DNA of 60,914 bases from Deltaproteobacteria bacterium (lineage in GTDB: Bacteria; Desulfobacterota; DSM-4660; Desulfatiglandales; HGW-15). The position numbers and the translations under genes are program-made. Numbering within the stretch: the stretch's first letter is position 1; every line of letters starts with the position of its first letter. Shown piece after piece: positions 1-7,773 of the stretch. Below the pieces are notes generated by a model that was given only the letters and a program-made list of their open reading frames with translations, searched no databases and was not told the DNA's origin. Location: the NCBI GenBank assembly GCA_019310485.1, contig JAFDEF010000028.1:1-60914 (forward strand), given 5' to 3'.

Positions 1-96
1 ATTGCACAGGCTGCGCTGGGGCTAAAACGACTAGAACTCGATCCTGCACTTCTTCAGTCTCTAACGGGTTGGAGTTGGATATTAAGCTCATTTTGA

Positions 97-858
97 TTGC
101 AAATTGGAATAAGCTGTATCCTATCCGAGGCTGTTGACGAGGAGATAATTCCCGCTAATCCGGCTTCAAGGACCGGCAAACTGATAAAGAATCGAGACCG
201 AAAGGAAGAAATTAACCCGCTGACATGGGAAGAGAAGGCTGTGCTTGAGGATACACTGAAGGAGCACTATCCAAGGTATTACCCACTGTTTTTGACGGCT
301 CTGCGCACGGGTATGAGGCTCGGAGAGCTTATCGCACTCAAGTCCGGGGACTTGGATTTCAATGGTGGATTTATTGAGGTCAGGCGCAGCGCTTCTAGGG
401 ACAAGATCACCACACCCAAGAGCGGTAAGATCAGGCGCGTTGACATGTCTGCGGGCCTGGCGGAGGTGCTCAAGGTCCACCTGGCCGAGAAAAAGAGAGA
501 GGCCCTGAGAAAGGGCTGGGGAGAGCCTCCCGGGTGGTTGTTTTACAACGAGCAAGGCAAAATGATTGACATCAACAACCTGAGAAAGCGCGTGTTTTAC
601 AAGGCTCTCGAAAAAGCGGGGTTGAGACGTATCAGGATTCACGATCTGAGACATACATACGCCACGCTAAGAATTTCGAAAGGGGACAATATCCTGGACA
701 TCTGCAAGCAGCTCGGGCATCATTCCATCAAGATCACTTTGGACACTTATGGGCATTGGATGCCGGGCGGCAAGAAAGCAGAAGTTGACGAGCTTGACAA
801 TGGAGTTGAGCCTGTCAGGAATCGGACCGCTGTGGGCGATATGGCTGACGAGAAATAG
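97..858 (+). CDS. Tyrosine recombinase / phage integrase, N-terminally truncated
   Basis: Catalytic domain of a phage-type tyrosine recombinase. The catalytic set is complete: Arg74 (TGMRLGEL), Lys108 (TPKSGK), His182 and Arg185 (HDLRHTYA), His208 (LGHHS) and nucleophile Tyr218 (LDTYGHW). Only the last helix of the core-binding domain (ILSEAVDEEIIPANPA) precedes it, whereas full-length relatives carry well over 100 further N-terminal residues. A TGA lies directly before the TTG start, and bases 1-93 do not read as integrase, so the gene looks 5'-truncated rather than just cut by the window edge. It runs toward a tRNA-Arg gene about 180 bases downstream, the usual layout for an element integrated at a tRNA 3' end. 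Activity is doubtful without the arm- and core-binding regions. Confidence 0.85.
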   Translation: MQIGISCILSEAVDEEIIPANPASRTGKLIKNRDRKEEINPLTWEEKAVLEDTLKEHYPRYYPLFLTALRTGMRLGELIALKSGDLDFNGGFIEVRRSASRDKITTPKSGKIRRVDMSAGLAEVLKVHLAEKKREALRKGWGEPPGWLFYNEQGKMIDINNLRKRVFYKALEKAGLRRIRIHDLRHTYATLRISKGDNILDICKQLGHHSIKITLDTYGHWMPGGKKAEVDELDNGVEPVRNRTAVGDMADEK

Positions 859-879
859 GCAAAAAAATTTTGCTCCTGA

Positions 880-899
880 ATGCACCCTATATGCACCCT
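880..899. repeat. Short direct repeat after the integrase gene (possible arm-type sites)
   Basis: ATGCACCCT occurs twice, at 880-888 and 891-899, between the integrase stop and the tRNA-Arg gene. Short direct repeats here are typical arm-type integrase binding sites near an attachment site. This role is inferred from position only. Confidence 0.35.
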
Positions 900-992
900 G
901 CGCGAAAAAAGAGCGAAAATATATCCACTGCTTGGGCTTAAGAAGCAAGGGTAGCAAGTTTCTTGGAGGTTGAGATGCTGAAAATAGGCATG

Positions 993-1030
993 AAAAAAGG
1001 CTTTCTTCACGGTAAAACGCTCAAAGCCTT
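993..1030 (-). terminator. Rho-independent terminator of tRNA-Arg
   Basis: Read on the minus strand, AAGGCTTT (1030-1023) pairs with AAAGCCTT (1004-997) across an 18-base loop and is followed by a T run (998-993). It lies just past the 3' end of the tRNA, as expected for its transcription terminator. Confidence 0.7.
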
Positions 1031-1038
1031 GTCATTAC

Positions 1039-1115
1039 TGGTGCGCCCAGCAGGATTCGAACCTGCGACCTACGGATTCGTAGTCCGTCACTCTATCCAA
1101 CTGAGCTATGGGCGC
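1039..1115 (-). tRNA. tRNA-Arg (anticodon ACG)
   Basis: Read on the minus strand this folds as a complete cloverleaf. The acceptor stem GCGCCCA pairs with TGGGCGC. The D arm is GCTC/GAGT with one G-T pair. The anticodon stem is ACGGA/TCCGT with loop CTACGAA, giving anticodon ACG. The T arm contains GGTTCGAATCC, and CCA is encoded at 1041-1039. ACG reads CGN arginine codons, usually after A34-to-I34 deamination by TadA. The 3' end faces the truncated integrase, so the tRNA 3' half is the likely attachment site of the lost element. Confidence 0.95.
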
Positions 1116-1295
1116 ATATCGCAGAACACAAATTTATCATAGTGCCTCAAGCAAAATTTTTCCAGCTTTTTTCAAGCACTCTTCAAGCTTAAGCACCTAA
1201 GGTGTTTCTTCCCCCTCTAATCTGAATCAAATTTCGAAGGCGTGGTTGACACTTGGCGCCGCGGCCTTATATTTTAAAAAAGGGGGTGATTTGAG

Positions 1296-1517
1296 ATGCC
1301 AAGAGGTGATGGAACAGGCCCGAGGGGACAAGGCCCAGGAACGGGAAGAGGATTTGGCAGAGGCGCCGGTGGCCGTGGACGCGGAGGAGGATTTGCGGCA
1401 GGCCCGGGTGGCTATTGCGTTTGTCCCAATTGCGGTGAAAGAATAACTCATCAGGTCGGGGTTCCGTGTTACCAGAAGCGATGCCCCAAGTGCGGAGCCA
1501 CTATGACACGTGAATAG
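1296..1517 (+). CDS. Small Gly/Arg-rich zinc-ribbon protein
   Basis: A 73-residue protein in two parts. Residues 1-40 are Gly/Arg/Pro-rich and begin MPRGDGTGPRGQGPGTGRG, a signature shared with the small DUF5320-type proteins of anaerobes. Residues 41-73 form a zinc-ribbon-like knuckle pair: CxCPNC, then C and CPKC. The start is well supported by the strong site AGGGGGTGA 6 bases upstream. A clear terminator follows within 20 bases, so it is a single-gene unit. RNA or nucleotide binding would suit the RGG-like tail plus zinc ribbon, but this is a guess. The exact function is unknown. Confidence 0.75.
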   Translation: MPRGDGTGPRGQGPGTGRGFGRGAGGRGRGGGFAAGPGGYCVCPNCGERITHQVGVPCYQKRCPKCGATMTRE

Positions 1518-1536
1518 ACCCTGGTAGATTTTAGTA

Positions 1537-1574
1537 TCCAGGCAAGAAAGAGAACAGCTTGCCTGGATTTTTTT
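1537..1574 (+). terminator. Rho-independent terminator after the zinc-ribbon gene
   Basis: A perfect 10-bp stem, TCCAGGCAAG (1537-1546) with CTTGCCTGGA (1558-1567), an 11-base loop, and a run of seven T at 1568-1574. It sits 20 bases beyond the stop of the zinc-ribbon gene. Confidence 0.92.
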
Positions 1575-1652
1575 AGCTGGAAGCAAACAAAGCGCGAAAC
1601 TCAGTGTTTTGGAGAGTCGGCAGGCAAAAAGGATGACATTTTCTGTGGCTAG

Positions 1653-2450
1653 TTATTCCCTGTAGCCTTTCGGAACAGGCTGGCCATCCACGTAGACACG
1701 CCTGTTTTCATCGATCGAGAATCGTCCCCGCGCAATCATCTCAATTGTTCGCGGGAAGATTTTCCAGTCCCCAATCTCTTTTAAACGCTGTTGGTGTTCT
1801 TCCGCAACCTGTACAAATTTTTCCCTGTTTTGGCGCAGTAAATCCAGCGGTTCCGGTAGCTCCACGGGAACAGGTCGTGAGACCATCAAAAGGGGGCCGG
1901 TATCAACGCCCTGATCCGTCCAGAGCGTTGAAGAGCGCAAAACTTCTTCGCCTGCCTCGATGGCGTCAAGAACAGCATGGTCCCCCACGTACTTTCTCCT
2001 TCCCTTTGAGTCGAGGATAGAAAGGTCTGCTGGGTGAACATTTACGCACCTTTCAAGAGTGGTGACACTCATGTAGCCTCCCAGGGCAATCACATCAACT
2101 TGAAAAGCTCTCACCAGTTTTAGAGGAATGGCATCGAACTCTTTCCGTGCGGATACCCCTTCAGGGGTCGCTAGGGACCGCTTTAGCCCCCGCAGCCTGT
2201 AAAATGATCTTATGTCATAGCTGAAGTAGGGAATCCCTTTTTCGAAGGCGATCCTTTCACCTCTGCACGTGCCGTCTGAACGATCACTGAAAATGAAAAC
2301 AACTTCAAAAGGCGGAGTTCCTTCCCTTGCTCTCAGGATTTTCTCAAGTTCGATTAGCTTCAATATGTTTGTGCCTGTGCCTGACATAAACGCAGCCACC
2401 CGCATAGGGCGGCCTGCCTTGGCTGGATTAAAAAGCGGGGTGAGGGACAC
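1653..2450 (-). CDS. PurN-like formyltransferase-fold protein
   Basis: Resembles phosphoribosylglycinamide formyltransferase (GART, PurN), which transfers formyl from 10-formyl-THF to GAR in purine synthesis. The N-terminal SGTGTNILKLIE matches the PurN SGRGTN phosphate-binding loop. NVHPADLS contains the conserved NxHP catalytic region, and DQGVDTGPLLM matches the D-x-G-VDxG motif. At 265 residues it is longer than PurN (about 200), with an insertion around residues 85-110. The gene begins 10 bases after the divergent phosphoglycerate kinase, so the two are cotranscribed and perhaps functionally linked. The GTG start at 2450 is uncertain; an ATG 15 codons in (MRVAAFMSG) fits the fold start better. 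A substrate other than GAR is possible. Confidence 0.75.
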   Translation of the reverse strand: MSLTPLFNPAKAGRPMRVAAFMSGTGTNILKLIELEKILRAREGTPPFEVVFIFSDRSDGTCRGERIAFEKGIPYFSYDIRSFYRLRGLKRSLATPEGVSARKEFDAIPLKLVRAFQVDVIALGGYMSVTTLERCVNVHPADLSILDSKGRRKYVGDHAVLDAIEAGEEVLRSSTLWTDQGVDTGPLLMVSRPVPVELPEPLDLLRQNREKFVQVAEEHQQRLKEIGDWKIFPRTIEMIARGRFSIDENRRVYVDGQPVPKGYRE

Positions 2451-2460
2451 GGGAGACTCT

Positions 2461-3759
2461 CTAATCCTCCATTAATGCCTTAATTGGTTCAAGGCCGTAA
2501 GCGCTGCCTTTCTCTACGGCTGCAAGCACGCTGCCTCCTCCGGTGAAGTAATACGTGTCAGGGGAGTCAAGGCCAGCCAGATAAACATCAGGGCAGAGGT
2601 TTCTTAGCTCCTGGAGCGTATCTCCGCCTCCAAAAAGCTTCATTGCGGACTGATTTGAGCCGACAAGCCTGTAGAGCACCCTGGAGCCCTCGAAAAATAA
2701 GGGCATCAGCCCCATAACGGCGTTTACAAAAATGGTTTTAGCAGAAAGAACCGCATTCTCTATTTTTCCCTGCTCAAGGGAGTGGGGATCCGCGTCCAGA
2801 ATGTAGCCGAATTTCCCTCCTTTTTCTAGATCAGCGATCTCGATGGTTCTACACTTTCCTTTTTCTCTGGTTTCTCTATCTTCAGATTCAACCAGGTATT
2901 GGAGCTCAAGGATTTTGCCTTTCTTGCTGTCGGCTCTGACAAGATCAAGCGCAAGTGCCTTATCTTCTTCTGAGACGCCACTGATTTCGACACCATACTT
3001 GGCTGAGAGAAAGGTGTTGTAAAGAATGCCTCCAAGAATCAAGTAATCCGCCTTTTCGTACAAAGCCATGAGAGGCCCTATCTTCGTGTCATATTTTGCC
3101 CCGGCTATAACCGCCACAAATGGCCTTTCAGGTTGATGTAGTCGGCTCAAATTTGCAATTTCTTTTTGAAGGAGCAACCCCGCATAAGAGGGCAGTTCAC
3201 TGGCAATGTCGTAGGTTGAAGCATGAGCTTGCCATGAGCCGAAAGCATCATTTATATAAAAATCGGCCAGCCCTGCAAGCCATTTAGTGAACTTCTCCCT
3301 TTCGCTCCCTTTAGACTGCTCTCCCTGGAACCAGCGCGTATTAGGAAGGTAGATCATTCCAATGTCCCGTTTCTTAAGCTTCTCTATGGCTGGGTGGACA
3401 TCTGTGTTTTCAAGGTTAGTAATACCTGCCTCAGGATCAATCGGGAACTGCGGTACATGAATTTTTATTGGAAGCTTTTGTTCCAGGTAGTGGACAATAG
3501 GCGTGATTGATTCAGCCTCATCACATTTTATCCTTCCTGTCTTCTTGTCCCTGGGGCGTCCCACGTGGGTCATCAGTATCGGTCGTCCCCCTTTTTCAAC
3601 GATCGCATAAAGGGTGGGGAAAGTGACATCGATTCTGTACGGATCTTTGATTTTTCCTTTCTTAACAACGTTGTGGTCAACCCTTACGAGCACCACCTTG
3701 TCTTTCATTTCAGCATGCTGAAGCACCCTCAACCTGGGGTCAAGATGATCGGATTGCAT
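2461..3759 (-). CDS. pgk: Phosphoglycerate kinase, divergent form
   Basis: The whole PGK fold can be followed: VRVDHNV (canonical VRVDFNVP), YRID, THVGRP, LPNTRW, NDAFGSW, AGAKYDTKIG (canonical GGAKVSDKIG), GGILYNTFL, GGGDT and TGGGSVLAAVEKG. PGK transfers phosphate between 1,3-bisphosphoglycerate and ADP in glycolysis. Two blocks deviate. The segment after NDAFG, normally TAHRAHAS, is SWQAHAS, one residue shorter and lacking the conserved substrate-binding Arg. The hinge WNGPMG reads VNAVMG. The ATG at 3759 is chosen because AAGGAG lies 9 bases upstream; a longer TTG frame start at 3777 has no such site. The enolase gene is 11 kb away in the same window. It may be the organism's PGK or a paralogue with a changed substrate. 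Confidence 0.8.
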   Translation of the reverse strand: MQSDHLDPRLRVLQHAEMKDKVVLVRVDHNVVKKGKIKDPYRIDVTFPTLYAIVEKGGRPILMTHVGRPRDKKTGRIKCDEAESITPIVHYLEQKLPIKIHVPQFPIDPEAGITNLENTDVHPAIEKLKKRDIGMIYLPNTRWFQGEQSKGSEREKFTKWLAGLADFYINDAFGSWQAHASTYDIASELPSYAGLLLQKEIANLSRLHQPERPFVAVIAGAKYDTKIGPLMALYEKADYLILGGILYNTFLSAKYGVEISGVSEEDKALALDLVRADSKKGKILELQYLVESEDRETREKGKCRTIEIADLEKGGKFGYILDADPHSLEQGKIENAVLSAKTIFVNAVMGLMPLFFEGSRVLYRLVGSNQSAMKLFGGGDTLQELRNLCPDVYLAGLDSPDTYYFTGGGSVLAAVEKGSAYGLEPIKALMED

Positions 3760-3902
3760 TTGACGAATCTCCTTCAATGTCAGATACTAAAGATTTAGAA
3801 TGAGAGACAAGCCTTGGGGCTTGATCTTCTAAAAGCAAGGAGTGGTGATCCAAATACATAGTTTGTATATCAATTGCAAGTTGAAATCAAATTATAAGGT
3901 TT

Positions 3903-4022
3903 AGTCCGCCAGAGGCGGACGAGCCCGCCAGAGGCGGACGAGGGTTCAATTCCCCGCCCCTTGGGGCGTTAAGAAAATTTCCGATTGATACCCCGTCCGC
4001 TTGCGGCGGGGTAGTTAATTCA
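3903..4022 (+). repeat. Palindromic interspersed element, copy 1 (two 19-bp units)
   Basis: Starts with two units of the type CCCGCCAGAGGCGGACGAG, followed by TTCCCCGCCCCTTGGGGCG (a hairpin), TTTCCGATTGATA, and a second hairpin CGTCCGCTTGCGGCGGGG ending in GTAGTTAATT. Three further copies occur at 30162, 39572 and 42623 with 3, 4 and 3 units. Confidence 0.85.
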
Positions 4023-4462
4023 CTGCCGAGGCATTGGTTATTGCTTGATTTCGATCGGTGCTCTTTTGAATGCGCGAGCAAGCGAAGGGGAATACGGCGT
4101 AAACTTCCGATCAAAAGAATCCGGCTGGTGTCCGCTCATAAAGTAATTCTGGGAACTGGCCATTTTCTCTTCAAATCTCAGACCTGTAACGAGTCCCTAA
4201 ATCGCTTCACCTCGTTATTTTTGGTCCTGCGCTATCAGAGAGTGATCGGGCTCATTAAGCGGGATCCGGTAGCAGGCTCAGGTGTGTCCAGGGGGGATTT
4301 AATCAAGGCTGGAGCGACCCGCTCGGGAGTGGATTACTTTGGAAGGGGGTCCTCGAATTGGCAAGATTAGTAATTTCAGATTGCGCTAGGTTTTTGCCAA
4401 CGAATTGAAAGAAAGTTTGATTATAAATATGCATAAATATGAATAAATATCTATAATATACA

Positions 4463-4490
4463 TTGACAAATGTTTAAATTTATGCATAAT
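4463..4490 (+). promoter_or_regulatory. Sigma-70-type promoter for EPS locus 1
   Basis: A consensus -35 TTGACA (4463-4468), a 16-base spacer and a -10 CATAAT (4485-4490) in a strongly AT-rich block, 32 bases ahead of the first gene of the EPS locus. Upstream repeats of ATAAATAT could be an UP element or regulator site. Confidence 0.6.
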
Positions 4491-4521
4491 TTTTGTAAAA
4501 TAAACATGGATTGGATTTGTT

Positions 4522-5322
4522 ATGTATTTGGAGTATTGGGGGTTCAGTGAATTCCCTTTTGAGAATGTTCCAGACCCAAGATTTTTCTACCTTTCCAAAT
4601 CTCACGAGGAGGCGCTTACCAGGCTTCTTTATGCGGCCAAGATGAGAAAAGGGGGGGCCATGCTTTCAGGTGAAGTCGGGTGCGGCAAGACGACGCTGAC
4701 AAAAGTGTGCATTCAGGAGCTTCCCAGAGAAAAGTTCGACATAGGGCTTGTGGTAAACCCCAGGCTTGAGCCCGTAGAATTCCTCCAGGAGGTTCTTTAT
4801 CAATTTCAGTCTGCGGAAGTACCCGAAACTAAAGTAAAATGTCTCAGAATGCTCCGCGAGAAGATGATCGAAAACCTGAAAGCAAGAAAAGAAACAGTGC
4901 TGATGATCGATGAAGCACAACTGCTCACTGAAACAACCCTTGAAGAGATAAGGCTTTTGCTCAATTTCCAAATGAATGATCGCTTCTTGATCACAATTAT
5001 TCTCCTGGGCCAGCCTGAACTCCAGGAAAGAATTCGCGCAATCCCACAGCTAGGCCAAAGAATAGCCATAAAGTACCATCTGGATCCATTCGACTACGCC
5101 GATACGTCAAAATATATTGCCTTCAGGCAAAAAAAGGCGGGAAGACAGGGAAACGCCTTCAGTGAGGAATCAGTTGAGAAGATATACGAGAACACTCAGG
5201 GTGTGCCCAGAAAAATCAATAACTTGTGTGATCTATCCCTGCTTATAGGATTCAGCAGGAACGACAAGGTAATTGGCCCCGAAATTATAGAAAGCGTTGT
5301 TAGCGATGGTGCGCTTCTCTGA
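4522..5322 (+). CDS. ExeA-type AAA ATPase of the EPS locus
   Basis: AAA (AAA_22) ATPase of the ExeA/GspA-like type often found in exopolysaccharide gene clusters. Walker A is GEVGCGKTT (residues 50-58), Walker B is VLMIDEAQ (126-133), and the N-terminus MYLEYWGFSEFPFENVPDP is the family hallmark. Unlike ExeA proper, it has no peptidoglycan-binding domain or transmembrane helix, so it is a cytoplasmic ATPase. It is the first gene of a co-directional run and overlaps the HD-GYP gene by 17 bases. The ribosome site (GGATTGGA) is weak. A role in energising or regulating polymer assembly is inferred from context. Confidence 0.85.
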   Translation: MYLEYWGFSEFPFENVPDPRFFYLSKSHEEALTRLLYAAKMRKGGAMLSGEVGCGKTTLTKVCIQELPREKFDIGLVVNPRLEPVEFLQEVLYQFQSAEVPETKVKCLRMLREKMIENLKARKETVLMIDEAQLLTETTLEEIRLLLNFQMNDRFLITIILLGQPELQERIRAIPQLGQRIAIKYHLDPFDYADTSKYIAFRQKKAGRQGNAFSEESVEKIYENTQGVPRKINNLCDLSLLIGFSRNDKVIGPEIIESVVSDGALL

Positions 5323-6355
5323 CATTAAGGGAATAAGAGAGAAAGAATCAGCAAAGGATAAACCGGAGGACAAGGCTGCTGAGAAGGAAGAAATTCGCCT
5401 GAGTGATACGCAGATGCTGGGTCTGGGCGAAAGCACCTCTGCTTTCGAGGTCCAGGATCTACAAGAGGTCAATCCCGAGGTTGCCGCCTACTACGAAAAA
5501 TTTGTCAAAAGGGCCATCGAGATAAGTGACAGGGCAAAAAACAATCAGGGCATAAGCCCCTCCCCCATCCTCTCTGATCTTCACCACATTATAAAAAATG
5601 ACCTCATTGATCCCCTCTTTGAATATGCCATGTCAGTGAAACATGGCTATGATGATAGTATTGTTCACAATATAGAAGTCACGTTTGCTTCTCTTAAACT
5701 CGGGAAAGGGAGGGGATATGACACAAAAAAGCTTTTGAAATTGGGCCTGGCAGCTTTTCTCCAAAATCTCGGAATGTGCGAGATACCCCAAGAGATCCTC
5801 AAGAAAAAAGGAAAACTCAACGGCAAGGAAGTGAAGATGGTGAGGAGCCATCCCGAGGTTTGCGCGAGAATGCTTTCCCAGCTGGGGGAAAGGTACAAGT
5901 GGCTGCAAGAGATAGTACTGCAGGTGCATGAAAGATCAGATGGTTCCGGTTATCCGAGAGGTCTCAGGGGGCCTGAGATTTCTGAGATGGCTTCCATTAT
6001 AGGATTGTGTGACACGTTTCTGGCCATGATCAAGAAAAGGCCTTACAGGGATAAAATCATGCGGCCGGATGCCGTAAGGTTTATTATCAGGGAGGCCAAG
6101 GGCCAGTTTCCTCCCGGGATTCTTAAGGTGTTCTTGAACCAGATCTCTCTTTTCCCTATCAACACTTACGTAAGGTTGAACAACAAGTCAATCGGAAGGG
6201 TAGTATCCACTGACCGGAACCAGCCTCTGAGGCCTACAGTGGAACTTCTCTATGATGGGCAGGGGAGAAGACTGAAAGAAAAGGAAATTGTAAAACTATC
6301 TGAGCATCCTCTTCTCCACATTGTTGAAACAGTGGATGAAGAGACTCTTCCGTGA
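5306..6355 (+). CDS. Degenerate HD-GYP domain protein
   Basis: HD-GYP fold (c-di-GMP phosphodiesterase family), about 349 residues, with a charged N-terminal 60 residues, the HD-GYP core and a C-terminal beta-rich segment (TYVRLNNKSIGRVV). Key metal ligands are changed: the HD dyad of HDIGK is QNLG (in AAFLQNLGMCEIP), and the HHE before DGSGYP is VHE. The first His (VHN), HPEVC, DGSGYPRG and the later Asp (GLCDT) remain. This pattern suggests a catalytically dead c-di-GMP sensor rather than an enzyme. A TTG at 5297 would extend the frame by three codons; the ATG at 5306 is preferred. Translation is probably coupled to the upstream ATPase through the overlap. Confidence 0.85.
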   Translation: MVRFSDIKGIREKESAKDKPEDKAAEKEEIRLSDTQMLGLGESTSAFEVQDLQEVNPEVAAYYEKFVKRAIEISDRAKNNQGISPSPILSDLHHIIKNDLIDPLFEYAMSVKHGYDDSIVHNIEVTFASLKLGKGRGYDTKKLLKLGLAAFLQNLGMCEIPQEILKKKGKLNGKEVKMVRSHPEVCARMLSQLGERYKWLQEIVLQVHERSDGSGYPRGLRGPEISEMASIIGLCDTFLAMIKKRPYRDKIMRPDAVRFIIREAKGQFPPGILKVFLNQISLFPINTYVRLNNKSIGRVVSTDRNQPLRPTVELLYDGQGRRLKEKEIVKLSEHPLLHIVETVDEETLP

Positions 6356-6508
6356 AAACATGTTGGAGGGGGAAATGAAATGCAAGACCTCCGGCCCTTA
6401 GGGAAGAGCAATCAAGGCAACACGGCAAACACGGCAGATGGCGCGTTGATGGTGGATTAGGGGAGCACGCGCATATCTCAGAAGTAAGAGGAGAATCTTT
6501 GAGTCGCA

Positions 6509-7666
6509 ATGTTTGAAAAGTTTTTTTCGAAATGTTTTCGGGATGTAGTTAGAAAAGGCCATCTTTTTGGTCCTGTAGCATGCCTTACCATCGCTTTTGC
6601 GATTTCAGCGTGTCAATCGTCTACGGCCGTCAAAGGGGTGCCTGTCAACGAAATCCCTATTACCAAGGCGCCCAGGGCCAAAAGGGCCCAAACTCAACAA
6701 ATGAGGAAAGAGCTTGCCCTGATGAGCAAGGTCAAAGAAAACAAGTGCTTCCATGAGATATCCGGCATCCCGGAGTATCGTATTGGCCCTCTGGATGTTC
6801 TGGAGATCAAAGCACATAGTGGTGAAAAGGTAAATACAACGACGGTCACCGTGGACAGCAGGGGCAGAATTTCCTACTCTTTCCTGGATGATCTTCACGT
6901 GGCCGGACTTACACCAAGCCAGGTAGATGCGCTCCTGACCAAGAAGCTCTCGAGCTATGTGAGAAGACCAAGGATTGATATCCTTGTTAAAGAATTCAAC
7001 AGCAAAAGGGCCACGGTGATCGGGGAGTTTTCTTCTCTCAGGGCATCGGCATACGGCAGGGCTGCGTCGGGAAGAATCCGCTTAAAAGGAAGAACCACCT
7101 TGATGGATCTAATAGCAATGGCAGGTGGATATACTGTTGATGCTGACATAAAAAATGTGAAATTTATCAGGGGAAGAAAAACATACCTTATCAACCTTTA
7201 CGACATAATAGAAAAGGGTGACGAATCACAGAACATCGTCATTGACGACGGCGATGTGGTCAATATTCCAGAGCTGCCTTCCTACGGCGAAAGAGTGTAC
7301 GTGATGGGAGAGGTTAACCAGCAGGGGGTCTACCCTCTTGATGATGCCCAGGATTTGCTTGCGGCAATAGCTCTGGCAGGAAGTTTTACAAGGCTGGCCA
7401 AGGAAGAAAACACCCTGATCGTGAGGGGATATAGGCCCGGGGAAAAGCCCCTGGTGATGATGGCAGATGTTGATGCGTTGCTTAGAAAGGCCGACTTATC
7501 TCAGAATATTCGTCTGCAGGATGGAGACCTGGTTTATGTGCCGCGCATGCTCATTGGAGATATAAACGACTGGCTCACGAACATGACACCACTCCTCGAC
7601 AAGCTGCTGTATCCTTATGAACTTGATATTCGTTACTTCAAGCGGCGACAATTGAGAATTCACTGA
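6509..7666 (+). CDS. Wza-like polysaccharide export lipoprotein
   Basis: Outer-membrane polysaccharide export protein (OPX/Wza family). The N-terminus has a hydrophobic segment ending in the lipobox AISAC, with Cys35 as the lipidated residue. The export domain follows (YRIGPLDVLEIKAH, with the typical GPxDVLxI), then two SLBB-type domains (RATVIGEF... and VYVMGEVNQQGVYPL). At 385 residues it matches the family. It is separated from the HD-GYP gene by 153 bases and followed by the Wzz-kinase gene, its expected inner-membrane partner. The C-terminus (LLDKLLYPYELD) could contribute the membrane-spanning helix, but this is not certain. Confidence 0.9.
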   Translation: MFEKFFSKCFRDVVRKGHLFGPVACLTIAFAISACQSSTAVKGVPVNEIPITKAPRAKRAQTQQMRKELALMSKVKENKCFHEISGIPEYRIGPLDVLEIKAHSGEKVNTTTVTVDSRGRISYSFLDDLHVAGLTPSQVDALLTKKLSSYVRRPRIDILVKEFNSKRATVIGEFSSLRASAYGRAASGRIRLKGRTTLMDLIAMAGGYTVDADIKNVKFIRGRKTYLINLYDIIEKGDESQNIVIDDGDVVNIPELPSYGERVYVMGEVNQQGVYPLDDAQDLLAAIALAGSFTRLAKEENTLIVRGYRPGEKPLVMMADVDALLRKADLSQNIRLQDGDLVYVPRMLIGDINDWLTNMTPLLDKLLYPYELDIRYFKRRQLRIH

Positions 7667-7773
7667 CCTGGCATTTCTTGAGGTCAGCTCCCAAGGGATT
7701 TTGAAAGAAGGCCGTCTCTCCAAGGAAGGCAAAAGAGGTGGTATTTCAAAGGCCTCGGTAAAGGAGCTAGCTC

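Larger units (their letters stand above)
3760..4521. other. 762-base intergenic region
   Basis: No convincing gene. It holds one copy of the palindromic element (3903-4022), a featureless stretch (4023-4400) whose 109-codon open frame has no recognisable protein, and an AT-rich block with near-repeats of ATAAATAT (about 4420-4520) that contains a sigma-70-like promoter for the EPS locus. Confidence 0.6.

Noticed and set aside
4041..4370. 109-codon open frame between the palindromic element and EPS locus 1
   Set aside because: No recognisable protein, no ribosome site, and part of a region otherwise made of repeats and promoter sequence.
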